Source of the DNA: Mesostigma viride
Taxonomy: Eukaryota; Streptophyta; Mesostigmatophyceae; Mesostigmatales; Mesostigmataceae
Direction: 5' to 3'
Length of the DNA stretch: 64,000 bases
NCBI GenBank assembly: GCA_009746045.1
Contig: RPFO01000188.1
Location: 2,408,874 to 2,472,873, forward strand
This document shows positions 45,916-56,137 of the stretch, in pieces. The position numbers were made by a program, and so were the translations under genes. Position 1 is the stretch's first letter. Every line of letters starts with the position of its first letter. The notes under the pieces were generated by a model, which saw nothing but the letters and a program-made list of their open reading frames with translations, searched no databases and had not been told where the DNA came from.

Positions 45916-48775
45916 CCCCTCAACCGTCTTTGACTCGTGACTAAAATGAGTCACGAGTTGCACAGTATGCCACAGGTGCCCCCATTCAGCCTAATTATTT
46001 TTTCTAGACCATACTAGGAACCAAGCATAACCATATTAGGGCCCACCTGGGGGTATAGTGGGTGGTCCCAGTGCTAGCCCCCCCTGCTCTATAAATAGCC
46101 CCCCCCTCAGGGGGGTACGGTGAGTGTGCGCGGTGACACCCTTATAATGGATGATAGACCCCTTTCCTCAATGAGTTGACCCTGGGGTTGGTTTTGTAGA
46201 TAGATTTTTTAGTTAGGATGGGATACAAACACTAAAAATTGTAACTCCCCCAGGGACCCATCAGCTGGTGCTAAAAATAACTGGTGACTATTTCGAGTCG
46301 CGAGTTTTTGGGGGGCTAAAATAGGCATCCTAGTGCAGTTTTGAACATGGAAACGATATGCAAGCATGGAGTATGGGCAAACATGCATGCTAACACTTAT
46401 TCCAACCTGTGTGCCACCAATACCTGCCATAACCACTACAGGTCCCTGCCGGATATGATTGGAGACGACTACGCGCGGGCCGCGAGTACGGGGTTCACAA
46501 CCTTATCATACATGATGGAGCACGTATACCTTGGATTTCACCCTAGTATTTCAGGGGGGACTGCAACTGTACCCAAGCACTACATCCAAACACTTACATG
46601 TCTTGTTTCACCCAGGGACCCACAAGATAATGCTAAAAATAGCTGGTGACTATTCTGAGTGACCAGTTTGGGGGGGGCTAGAATAAACATCCTAGTGCAG
46701 TTTTGAACATGGAAATGATAGGTAAGCATGAAACATGCATGATTATGTTTATTCCAGCTCCTATGTGGCACAAATATATGCCACAATAAGCGTAAATGCT
46801 TGCAGACCCGCTGATACTGTGGTACTTATTTTTACATGCATGATGGACCTTGCACACAAAGTCAAAACATCCCAGCACTCCTAGATAAATTAGTGACCAA
46901 GGGACCATGCATGCAGTAACACTGAAAATTGCCAACTAGAAATAGGTGGCACTGTGACCATCACGGAGCAGATTTTCAAACTGCACAAGTTATGCATAAA
47001 CATGAAAGCTAATAAGACATGACCATGAAACAATAACCCATGCAGGCTAACAACATGAAACCAAATAACACATGCACAGGTGGGTCCATGAAACAATAAC
47101 ACACACTTCAAACCATGCCGGCCCATGGTGATACACGGCGCGCATGAGCGCGGGCAGGAAAGGCCAAACGCCATGCCACGTAGGCAACAAATGCTAGCAT
47201 TCTTAGTCAGCCTCCGTAGGACTATATCCCAGGCGGACATGCTCCGCCCTGAGATGGCGGCGCCGCGCCACCCCCTTGAGCTTCCGGGTGGTGGCTGCTG
47301 ACCCCTCGTGGTAGTGGCGCCCTTGAAATTCTTGGCGCATTCGCCACGCTGGGAGAGGCGCTGCCATACCCGCTGCTTCGTCACGTTGAAGTCCAGCCCC
47401 TCCACCTGCCCGGAGTGGAAGAGGCCGAAGCAGTTCCGCTCGCTGTTGCTGCAGAACGCCATGTCACAGTGCTCGCACATGACCGAGGTCTTGTGCTTCC
47501 TGCCTTGCGCGCAGCACAGTTGGCACAGCACCTGCTCCACCCAGAAATTTGCCCATCTCATGCATTGTTAAGGGGTGCCACTCACGCTCACCTGGCTTGC
47601 CCGCCCCCTTGAGCTCAGCATAGTCGTTGGTCTCCTTGACAATCTTGGCCACGACATCACGTTGGGACCAGAAAAGGGAGAACAGCCCGAGGGGCCCAAA
47701 CTCGAGCTGGGCAGGGGAAAGGTTTTGATAGCAGGCGGTACCCGTCATCGGCGACAGCACCGGAGTATCGGGAAAAGGAAACACACCTGGCTTGCCGAAA
47801 CCAGATTTCCAGACAGTCTCGGCTGGCTCCTCAGTGGCAGGAGTGTCGTTAGGAAAAACGAATCATCGAGCTCAGCCTCACCGCTCGGCACCGGACCCTC
47901 CGCACCCTTCTGGTAAACAAAGTCGTCATCGGAAGCGTCCGAGACAACGCTCTCGCTGGCCGCCGCCTTGGTCTGACGGCGCCTTTTCGGGGCGTGGCTG
48001 ATGGCTGGGTTCTTCTTCGGGTTGCCGACAGCGCGCTTCCCCGGCTCGCGTCGCTTGACCGGTGTGGGCAGCTCGATATCCTCGGATTTGTCGTCGTCGT
48101 CCTCGCCGGCGTCAGAATCGCTATCCTGGCCCTGCTCGCTATCATCGTCACTGCTACCTGCCGTTGGGACCTTCCTGGCGGCGCATTCTTTCACTAGAGC
48201 TTCGTACTCATCTGAGCTGCACGAATATATGAAAATCTGCTCACGGGTGAATGGGTACGTGAGCTTGTCGTCCGGGAAATAGCACCGTGCACCATCTCCG
48301 GACCTGTTCACTGTCACTACCTTGCCCGGCAAACGTACCTCGCTTTGTTTTTCCCCATACTGCTCTATCGCCCAGTCTCGTCCGAATTTTTCCACAGGCA
48401 CTGCCATGAAAATGCCCTTCTTTACCTTGAAAGTCCGTATATCTGCCTGCATTTCGTCCGCCATGTCTACGTCCGCGCTCCCCCCTTTTTTCGCATCCTT
48501 CGTTTTCGTACGTTTTTGTCAATTTTTTTTACCGCCCAAACCTGCATGCACCAGGGTACCCTGTTGACTTTGACCAGGGTTTCCACCCTGATACGGTGGT
48601 CAAATACGGTCAGACAAGTGTCCTACGGATAGAGTGAATCTAGATCTTTTCGGTGGTCTAGTTGGTTCCCGCCAAAACCCTCCCGCCAAATCCCTACAGG
48701 GCGCACAAACTCATGCCGAATGTGAGGCATGAGAAAAACTCGCAGTCGAAAATCGGCACGAGGACGGTTTAGGGG
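45916..48775 (-). mobile_element. Internally deleted piggyBac element
   Basis: TTAA lies at 45912-45915 and 48776-48779, with ends CCCCTCAACCGTC and GACGGTTTAGGGG (one mismatch in 13 as inverted repeats). TTAA target sites are diagnostic for piggyBac. The 2860-bp copy carries the transposase N- and C-terminal parts on the minus strand but no catalytic core. A second, diverged direct duplication lies inside (about 46245-46385 and 46610-46750). It cannot supply active transposase but keeps both ends, so it could be moved in trans. Confidence 0.93.
46890..48464 (-). pseudogene. piggyBac transposase remnant without catalytic core
   Basis: ATG at 48464 opens a basic/acidic N-terminal region with GGS-free Ser/Asp tracts and a nuclear-localisation-like PKRRRQTK. 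After a 1-nt frameshift near 47865, the piggyBac domain begins: LGLFSLFWSQRDVVAKIVKE, then YAEL...EWHPLTMHEMGKFL. There the sequence jumps directly (about 47560) to the C-terminal cysteine-rich domain VLCQLCC...KTSVMCEHCDMAFCSNSE and NCFGLFHSG. The intervening DDE/D catalytic region, several hundred residues in family members, is missing. The C-terminal frame runs on to 46890 but is probably not real beyond about 47200. Confidence 0.85.
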
Positions 48776-50108
48776 TTAATGCATGTTACTTTTTTATTCT
48801 TCTGCATACAAATATGAAGCAATGAGGTCGTGTCCTCCGGATTTTTGCATTTGCACCGTGTGCAGTTCTTGGACGTTTGGAAACATGCATGATGGCATGT
48901 GGCTAATGTAATGACTGACTAGCTAGACCGTTTCAGTGGTTTTTCATTTGCGGGTATTTCCTCGTAAATGGTGGGAAAGCGATCGCAGCAATGGTTCTCA
49001 CCACTAGACACTCCCGGCCAGTGAAGCTCGAAAAACACGCCCTGATCAAGCAAGCTGTTTCCGGCCCCACTGTATAGGTCATCTTACAGTCGCTCTTTGC
49101 GTAAGCCAGCCATAATTTCAATGAACAAGGCTACACATTTGCATACTCTTTTCTTGGTTATCGGTGTGCCTTTGTTTGGATGCAGGGGGGATCGCTGTGC
49201 TGACACAACGCGTTCAACGTGCTGGGCATCAACAATCCTGACGTCCCAAGGTGTACTGGAGGGGCGGGGACCTGATGATCAACCACAAGATGTGGACGCC
49301 CCCTGCGGGCTAGAATAGCCCTAGCTTGTAATCATTGGTAGTCTCTGCCGCCATGGCAGCCATGCCTAGAATGTTTGCCTAGCTGAGCCATTATACCTAG
49401 TCACGTGCACCGCTAACACACGGTACACAACCAGCCATAGCCTTAGCTTAGTCCTTGTACAACCATGCTACGTCATGGCTTTGCTCAGATTACTTGCCCA
49501 CGCACCTGTTATGATATGCTCACATGGGTCTTATTGCACCCACAGATTGCCGGATCGTTTATCGGGTCCAATAGCAGCTGCGACATGCCTTTGGCATGAA
49601 GGAGAAAGGGGGTCTGTGCCCTTCCTGTTGTGCACACACAGGGATTAAAAGCACTTCGGTGCTCCGTGACCCAACGGGAGCACGAGTTTAATTAATCATG
49701 TAATTAATTTATTAGTGGTGCTGAGTTTATTTTCACATAAATGACTTAATGAAATAAAGCTCGTGATTTTTCTCGTGTTATACTCTTGGTGAGAAATTTC
49801 TCACCAATTTGACTCGTGATTTTTCTTGTGTTATACTCTTGTGAGAAATTTCTCAAATTTCTCACTTTTTCTCACTTTTTCTCACTTTTTCTCACCCATT
49901 CTCACCTTTTTTCTCACTTTAGGGTTTTTTCTCACCCCAATCTCACCAAAACCCCCTTTTTCTCACCAAAATCTCACCCTGGTGAGATTTTTTTGCTAGT
50001 GTTTGCGGAAAAAAATTGAGATTTTTCTCACTTTTCTCACCAAAATTCTCAAAGGGGTGAGAAAATTGAGGGTTTTTGAGAATTTTCTCAGAAACTGAGT
50101 TCCTAGTG

Positions 50109-51411
50109 CAGCGCGCACGTGCGCTTGTAGGTCCATGGTGGGCGCGCCCCCTTCTGCGGGTCCGTCAGGTCCTTGGAGACCTGCGGCAGGTGGGCCGTGC
50201 CCATCACCGGACGGAGGATGTCGTTCATCAGCATCTGGAAAGACGCAGGCGAATTACACAGGCCCATTGCCGCCACCCGAAACTGGTAGTGGCCGAAGGG
50301 CGTGGCGAACGCGGTCTTGTGGCAGTCCTCCGGCGCGATGCGCAGCTGCCAAAACCCGTCCGCACAGTCGATGACGGTGAAGCACGTAGCCCCTTGGACA
50401 CGGTTGAAGATGTCGTCGATCCTCGGTAGGGGGTATCGGGACTTGACAGTGATGGCGTTCAGCTTCCGGTAGTCAGTCACCAAACGCCACTTGCCCCCAG
50501 GCTTGGGAACGAGCAGCACGCCTGCTGAGAAAGGGCTGTTGCTTGGCTCAATGAGCCCGGCGTCGAGCAGCGAAATGAGGATCTTCTTGAGCTCCACCAG
50601 CTCGACTGGACCCATGCGGTACATGGGGGACGCTGTCGGCCCGGAACCCTCCTGTATACCTGGATACGGTGTAGCACCGAGCGATGGGGAGGGAACTGGG
50701 GCGTGCGGTCCGCGAAGAGAGTAGCGCGCTTCTCCAAGACGGCGTTGAACCGCGCCAGCTCGTCCGGAGTGAAGCCGACGCCGATCTCGTTGAGCATGGC
50801 CTGAGTGCTATCCAGGTCTATACGGTACATCGCATACTCCTTGCCCTTCCGAAGCTGGCGTGCCAGCGTCTTGCTACTCATCAGGATCTGGGACGCTGGT
50901 CGAGGCTCGTCCGCCGAGCGCTCGTGTGTAATGTTATGTACCTCGGCGGCCTGTGCCCTGTACTCACTGTCGGGGCACCAAAAGGATCCATCCGGAAACC
51001 AAACTACTCGTCGGCGTACACTGATGTCTACATCCTGCTTGTCCAACCAGTCCACCCCAATGATGATGTCTGCAGCGCCCAGCGGCGCAATGGTCGCCGC
51101 CAAGTCCACCGGTGTGCCTTGCAGCACGCCCTTGATGTCTGCCAGGCCTGGCGATTGGTGTCGCCGGCCATCCGAATAGGTCACATGCACTGTCGTGTTG
51201 TGCGGTCGTGGGGTCAGACCCAGCCGGCGCACCAGGGCCTCGTTGATGAAGGACGTGGAGGCGCCGGTGTGGAGTCACCAAAAACTTCACGTCCATGACC
51301 GTTTTCTCCTTCAAATACGGATCAAGGACGGTGGGAGGAACCAATAACCCTCCACTGAAAAGAAACAAATGTCGCGAACCTCCTTGAGATACGCGCGCCG
51401 GTTGGGTGGCC
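50109..51411 (-). pseudogene. G1 protease and reverse transcriptase N-part
   Basis: The aspartic protease region includes ASTSFINEALVRRLGLTPRP and AADIIIGVDWLDKQDV. The expected D-T/S-G motif near 51268 is disrupted: the DNA reads as GACTCC in one frame and HTG in another, pointing to a small indel. RT follows with VELKKILISLLDAGLIEPSN, VPKPGGKWRLVTDYRKLNAI and TPFGHYQFRVAAMGLCNSPA. Between the last motif and YLDD lies an unusual insert of about 30 residues (GTAHLPQVSKDLTDPQKG...). A frameshift near 50640 separates protease and RT. Cut by T2 at 50108 and by the palindrome array at 51411. Confidence 0.88.
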
Positions 51412-53517
51412 AGTTAGGTTAAATAGTGCCGGAACCTTTTGCCGCCTGAGGCAAATCGGTCCGTAACACTATTTTGCCCGGAATAACCACTTCCGAGCAC
51501 CCAAGTTAATTCGGCCGAATTAACTTGGGTGCTCGGAAGTGGTTACTCCGGGCAAAATAGTGTTACGGACCGATTTGCCTCAGGCGGCAAAAGGTTCCGG
51601 CACTATTTAACCTAACTAAAACCTGGCCTCGTGGAGGGTGGGTTGAATATGAGACATCCGCCTAGGCCACTGAGCACGCACCACTAAATGCGCCGGAGCT
51701 GTCCGGATTCGAACCCCTGACCTCCAAGGTGCACAGGTTTTAGTTAGGTTAAATAGTGCCGGAACCTTTTGCCGCCTGAGGCAAATCGGTCCGTAACACT
51801 ATTTTGCCCGGAATAACCACTTCCGAGCACCCAAGTTAATTCGGCCGAATTAACTTGGGTGCTCGGATTCAAGTGGTTATTCCGGGCAAAATAGTGTTAC
51901 GGACCGATTTGCCTCAGGCGGCAAAAGGTTCCGGCACTATTTAACCTAACTAAAACCTGTGCACCTTGGAGGTCAGGGAGTTACGTTAAATAGTGCCGGA
52001 ACCTTTTGCCCACTGAGGCAAATCGGTCCGTCACACTATTTTGCCCGGAATAACCACTTCCGAGCACCCAAGTTAATTCGGCCGAATTAACTTGGGTGCT
52101 CGGAAGTGGTTATTCCGGGCAAAATAGTGTGACGGACCGATTTGCCTCAGTGGGCAAAAGGTTCCGGCACTATTTAACGTAACTAAAACCTGGCCTCGTG
52201 GAGGGTGGGTTGAATATGAGACATCCGCCTAGGCCACTGAGCACGCACCACTAAATGCGCCGGAGCTGTCCGGATTCGAACCCCTGACCTCCAAGGTGCA
52301 CAGGTTTTAGTTACGTTAAATAGTGCCGGAACCTTTTGCCGCCTGAGGCAAATCGGTCCGTCACACTATTTTGCCCGGAATAACCACTTCCGAGCACCCA
52401 AGTTAATTCGGCCGAATTAACTTGGGTGCTCGGAAGTGGTTATTCCGGGCAAAATAGTGTGACGGACCGATTTGCCTCAGTGGGCAAAAGGTTCCGGCAC
52501 TATTTAACGTAACTAAAACCTGGCCTCGTGGAGGGTGGGTTGAATATGAGACATCCGCCTAGGCCGCTGAGCACGCACCACTAAATGCGCCGGAGCTGTC
52601 CGGATTCGAACCCCTGACCTCCAAGGTGCACAGGTTTTAGTTACGTTAAATAGTGTCGGAACCTTTTGCCGCCTGAGGCAAATCGGTCCGTAACACTATT
52701 TTGCCCGGAATAACCACTTCCGAGCACCCAAGTTAATTCGGCCGAATTAACTTGGGTGCTCGGAAGTGGTTATTCCGGGCAAGGCCGAATTAACTTGGGT
52801 GCTCGGAAGTGGTTATTCCGGGCAAAATAGTGTTACGGACCGATTTGCCTCAGGCGGCAAAAGGTTCCGACACTATTTAACGTAACTAAAACCTGTGCAA
52901 CTTGGAGGTCAGGGGTTCGAATCCTCACTGAGGCAGCTCCGGCGCATTTAGTGGTGCGTGCTCAGCGGCCTAGGCGGATGTCTCGGGCTCTTCGTCCCCC
53001 CTCCACGAGGCCAGGTTTTAGTTACGTTAAATAGTGTCGGAACCTTTTGCCGCCTGAGGCAAATCGGTCCGTAACACTATTTTGCCCGGAATAACCACTT
53101 CCGAGCACCCAAGTTAATTCGGCCGAATTAACTTGGGTGCTCGGAAGTGGTTATTCCGGGCAAAATAGTGTTACGGACCGATTTGCCTCAGGCGGCAAAA
53201 GGTTCCGACACTATTTAACGTAACTCAGGGGTTCGAATCCGGGCAGCCGATCCGGCGCATTTACATTTGCGTGCTCAGTGGCCTAGGCGGATGTCTCATA
53301 TTCAACCCACCCTCCACGAGGCCAGGTTTTAGTTGGGTTAAATAGTGCCGGAACCTTTTGCCGCCTGAGGCAAATCGGTCCGTCACACTATTTTGCCCGG
53401 AATAACCACTTCGGCCGAATTAACTTGGGTGCTCGGAAGTGGTTATTCCGGGCAAAATAGTGTGACGGACCGATTTGCCTCAGGCGGCAAAAGGTTCCGG
53501 CACTATTTAACCCAACT
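51412..53517. mobile_element. Composite array of seven perfect palindromes with tRNA-like spacers
   Basis: Seven palindromes of about 206 bp lie at 51412-51617, 51742-51951, 51979-52184, 52309-52514, 52639-52887, 53020-53225 and 53331-53517. All are centred on TTCGGCCGAA except for rearrangement in the last. They are separated by spacers of up to about 130 bp that also start AAAACC and end GGTTTT. The whole block has a TGGCC duplication at 51407-51411 and 53518-53522. Each palindrome begins AGTT and ends AACT. Spacers 1, 3 and 4 are in one orientation; spacers 5, 6 and the short spacer 2 are in the other. No ORF. It sits between gag and protease of G1. Confidence 0.93.
51618..51741. repeat. 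tRNA-like spacer (type unit)
   Basis: On the minus strand the spacer has GGGGTTCGAATCC, an exact match to the pol III B-box consensus GGTTCGANTCC, preceded by TTGGAGGTCA as in tRNA T-arm regions. Some 50 nt further on is TGGCCTAGGCGG, one mismatch from an A-box consensus. The boxes are therefore in the order B then A within a spacer. Similar units: 52185-52308, 52515-52638 (same orientation), 52888-53019 and 53226-53330 (reverse). Confidence 0.7.
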
Positions 53518-55497
53518 TGGCCGCGTCTGAGCCGGAAGCCACGTGATTGACGTCTACCTCTAATCTAATTGACTCCGCGTCAGGGCTACCATCTGATTTC
53601 TCTACCCTACCATCTACCCCGGAGCCCAATCCCACGGGTAAGGCTACTCCCGAGGAGCGGTGGGACGGGAGGCCGCCTCGCCCGACCGCCCGCCCTCTTC
53701 CCCCCCCTCCTCCTCTTCGTCAGGCTGCCTCCTCCTCGTCTTCATACTCATAGCCCGCCACGGCGTGCGTCGGACCGGAAGAGGAGGACTGTCGCCGCGC
53801 CTCAATCTCGTTAACCGCACGCAACACGCCCTTGGTGGAGCTGGTCGCGGGCGGTCGCGGCTGCTGGTACTGGGTCGGAACTTGTCTGGCATGCTGCAGG
53901 CGAGCCGCCCGCTCGCCCGCGTTGCGGGGTCTGTCCCGGGGACCGGAGGAGTCGGGGCGGCTGCCGAATGCTGGGCCAGAGAAGCGAACACTGGGCTCAG
54001 TCTCCCCTGCACCGCGACCGGCGTGCTTGCCCCGGAGCTTGGGGCAGTCACGCTTGAGGTGCCCCACCTCGCTGCACATGAAGCACCGCGCCTTGCTAGC
54101 GTCAATCGCATTGATACCCTGGTCAGTGTAGCCATCATCAGGGTCGTCGAGGTAGTCGTCCTCCTCCTCGCCGGCGAACTCAGTGGAGTACATTTGATTC
54201 ACCCGCCGCGGGGGAGCTGGCCTGAAGAAACGGCGCACTGAGGGTGCGCGCCCGCGAGTCACCACATCGGCCACCTGCAGCAGATATCTCTGGATGTTCA
54301 AGATGTCCCACTCCTCCCAAGGAACCTCAGCGTAGTGCTTCAGTGCCTCGTCCTGCAGCTCGGGACTGAGTGCCTCGATGAATCTGATCTTGTACTCGTA
54401 CCAGGTCATGTCGGTCAGGTAAGCGGCGCTGGACTCAAACTTGGACAGAAACTCGCGATACGGAGTGGTCCCCTGGCGCAGCTTGCCGAAGGCGAGTCGC
54501 TCGTGGATTACCGCGTCTGGGGGTACCAACTTGCGGCGCACCCGGTCCATCAACTCCTCCACGGTTTGCGGGTACGACTGGGATGCGATGCTCTCACAGT
54601 TCAAGATGCTCACCACCGAGGGGTTGCAGGTGTTGACCACATGCGGGATCAGATCACAGGTGGCCAGTTCCCAGCTGTCGTGATTGCACCAGACGGTATA
54701 CTGCTGTTGCCACATGCCGGACCCCATTCGTCGACCTCTCGCGGTTTCATGTCTGCGTGCAGCTTGGGAACATTCTTGAAGGTAGGCATCGGTGGGGCCT
54801 TTACCGTGTTGATCTTAGGGCCACCGACCTCTCTGTAGGAGATGGAGCCGAATGCTGGGGGCTGCGACCGGGGGAGAGATCCGGATCTGGCCGGCGTACC
54901 GTGCGTCCGCCGCACCTGTACCGCCGATGAGGGGTGTTCATACCCCGGGTCATCCAATGCCACCCTGCTGAAATTCAGATTGCTGACGGTCGCGGGCGAA
55001 GGGACCACGCTGCTGTCATACGCTCGTGGACGCTGCGGTTGGGGTACAGGGCGCTGGACGGGCGTATGAGTCTCCTCGTCTTGGGCGGTGGCGCTACTTC
55101 TGTCATCCCCTAGCCGGGCCCGTGGTCTATGGGTACCAGCGGGCGGACCCTGTGTCCCTGGCTCCTCGTCATCCTCACCGGTCCCTTCCAGATCGTCGAA
55201 CTCGCCATCTGCCCCTGGAATCTCACCGTCATCATCCAAATTCCATAGCGCCGTGGGTAACAGGGAAGTACTGCCGAAGGACACTCTACGTCTGCCCCGG
55301 TGGGTGGAGACCGGCGGAGGTCCCTGGGGACGCCCCCGCCCCGCCCAGGGATGCAATGGCCGCCCTGTGGCGGGCTGCTGATAACGGTAGTGCAGGGTGT
55401 CATCATTCTCGTCTCCATGCTGCTCAGGGTACTGTGGTAGCCATTGTGGTCTCGTCTGAGGTTGTTGTTGCTGCGGCCGGAGCTGCTGTTGTTGCCG

Positions 55498-55525
55498 TTG
55501 CTGCTGCGGTGACTGCTGCTGCTGT

Positions 55526-55590
<65 letters not shown>

Positions 55591-55630
55591 TCGCTGCTGC
55601 TGCTGCTGCTGCTGCCGCTGCTGCTGCGAG
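55498..55630. repeat. CTG/CAG microsatellite in gag
   Basis: Imperfect CTG units with TTG interruptions; Gln-coding on the minus strand. Confidence 0.95.
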
Positions 55631-55974
55631 TCCCCTTGGAGTCTCTCTCGGTCACGCCTGTCATCATCTTGTTCTATTATGGAGTCTAGATTGTCCTCAT
55701 CTGCTGGACTCCTAAGGTTCTGGTCTCTGGATCGTGGGGAGCCTTCCGCAGGTCTCTCCATGACCTCACCTGTACCTGTCCCTACTTGGACGTGCGGTGG
55801 TACCTCTACCACCTCTATACCTTGCTCGTGGTTGTCTACCTGTTCTACCTCTCTATTCTCTGAGTCCCTTTCTCTGGTCTCGTCTTCTGTCTCTCGGGCA
55901 TTCCTTGTTTGCAACCGTGTTGGCAACTTGGCATGGTGCTCGTACCAGTACCTTACACTGCAGGCAACACCTCC

Positions 55975-55975
<1 letters not shown>

Positions 55976-56070
<95 letters not shown>
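55976..56070. repeat. (GA)n microsatellite
   Basis: About 47 GA units between ORF0 and gag of G1. The flanking non-repeat sequence has no ORF. Confidence 0.97.
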
Positions 56071-56071
<1 letters not shown>

Positions 56072-56137
56072 AACCACGTACTAGCTATCTATAGGTATAG
56101 TACCTAGTAGTATGAAGCACTCTAGTAGTAATCCCCT

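Larger units (their letters stand above)
45320..49130. repeat. Internal inverted repeat within T2
   Basis: 45325-45440 and 48985-49125 are inverted copies with mismatches (shared AAATGTGTAGCCTTGT, CATTGAAATTATGGCTGGCT, GAGCGAC, GGCTTGCTTGAT). They enclose the piggyBac copy and flanking DNA. Confidence 0.7.
44066..50108. mobile_element. T2: CACTA-ended non-autonomous element
   Basis: The ends are CACTAGGAACTC and GAGTTCCTAGTG. A 2-bp TG duplication, read on the minus strand, flanks it, and removal restores the RT frame across the YLDD motif. Subterminal 300 bp on each side is packed with GTGAGAAA-type repeats. Without the piggyBac copy it is about 3.2 kb and has no transposase. Terminal CACTA and repetitive subterminal motifs fit the EnSpm/CACTA superfamily, whose transposase binds such repeats; TSDs there are usually 3 bp in plants, so 2 bp is a mild mismatch. 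Confidence 0.85.
53720..56073 (-). pseudogene. G1 gag
   Basis: The N-terminal part (56073-about 54700) is acidic and Gln-rich; a CAG/CAA microsatellite at 55498-55630 encodes the Gln run. After a frameshift near 54710 (MKPREVDEW to MWQQQYTVW) the capsid-like region follows, with FLSKFESSAAYLTDMTWYEY and FIEALSPELQDEALKHY. It has one zinc knuckle CFMCSEVGHLKRDC near 54080. The tail is acidic (YEYEDEEEAA) and stops at 53720. The CT-repeat-encoded Ser/Leu start is likely not real; the true start may lie downstream of 55970. The capsid-plus-knuckle arrangement is standard for Ty3-type gag. Confidence 0.8.

Noticed and set aside
46083-46150. Promoter with TATA box CTATAAATA for a gene in the piggyBac left end
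   Set aside because: No ORF follows on that strand; short A/T motif alone is not enough.
51618-51741. Functional tRNA gene
   Set aside because: No full cloverleaf: the A-box-like part lies after the B-box and the T-stem is poorly paired in most copies; kept only as tRNA-like.
51412-53517. CRISPR-like array (regular repeats and spacers)
   Set aside because: Repeats are ~206-bp palindromes, spacers are copies of each other, no cas genes, eukaryotic retroelement context.
55853-56107. Arg-Glu and Leu-Ser repeat ORFs
   Set aside because: Translation of the GA/CT microsatellite; no domain or conserved start.
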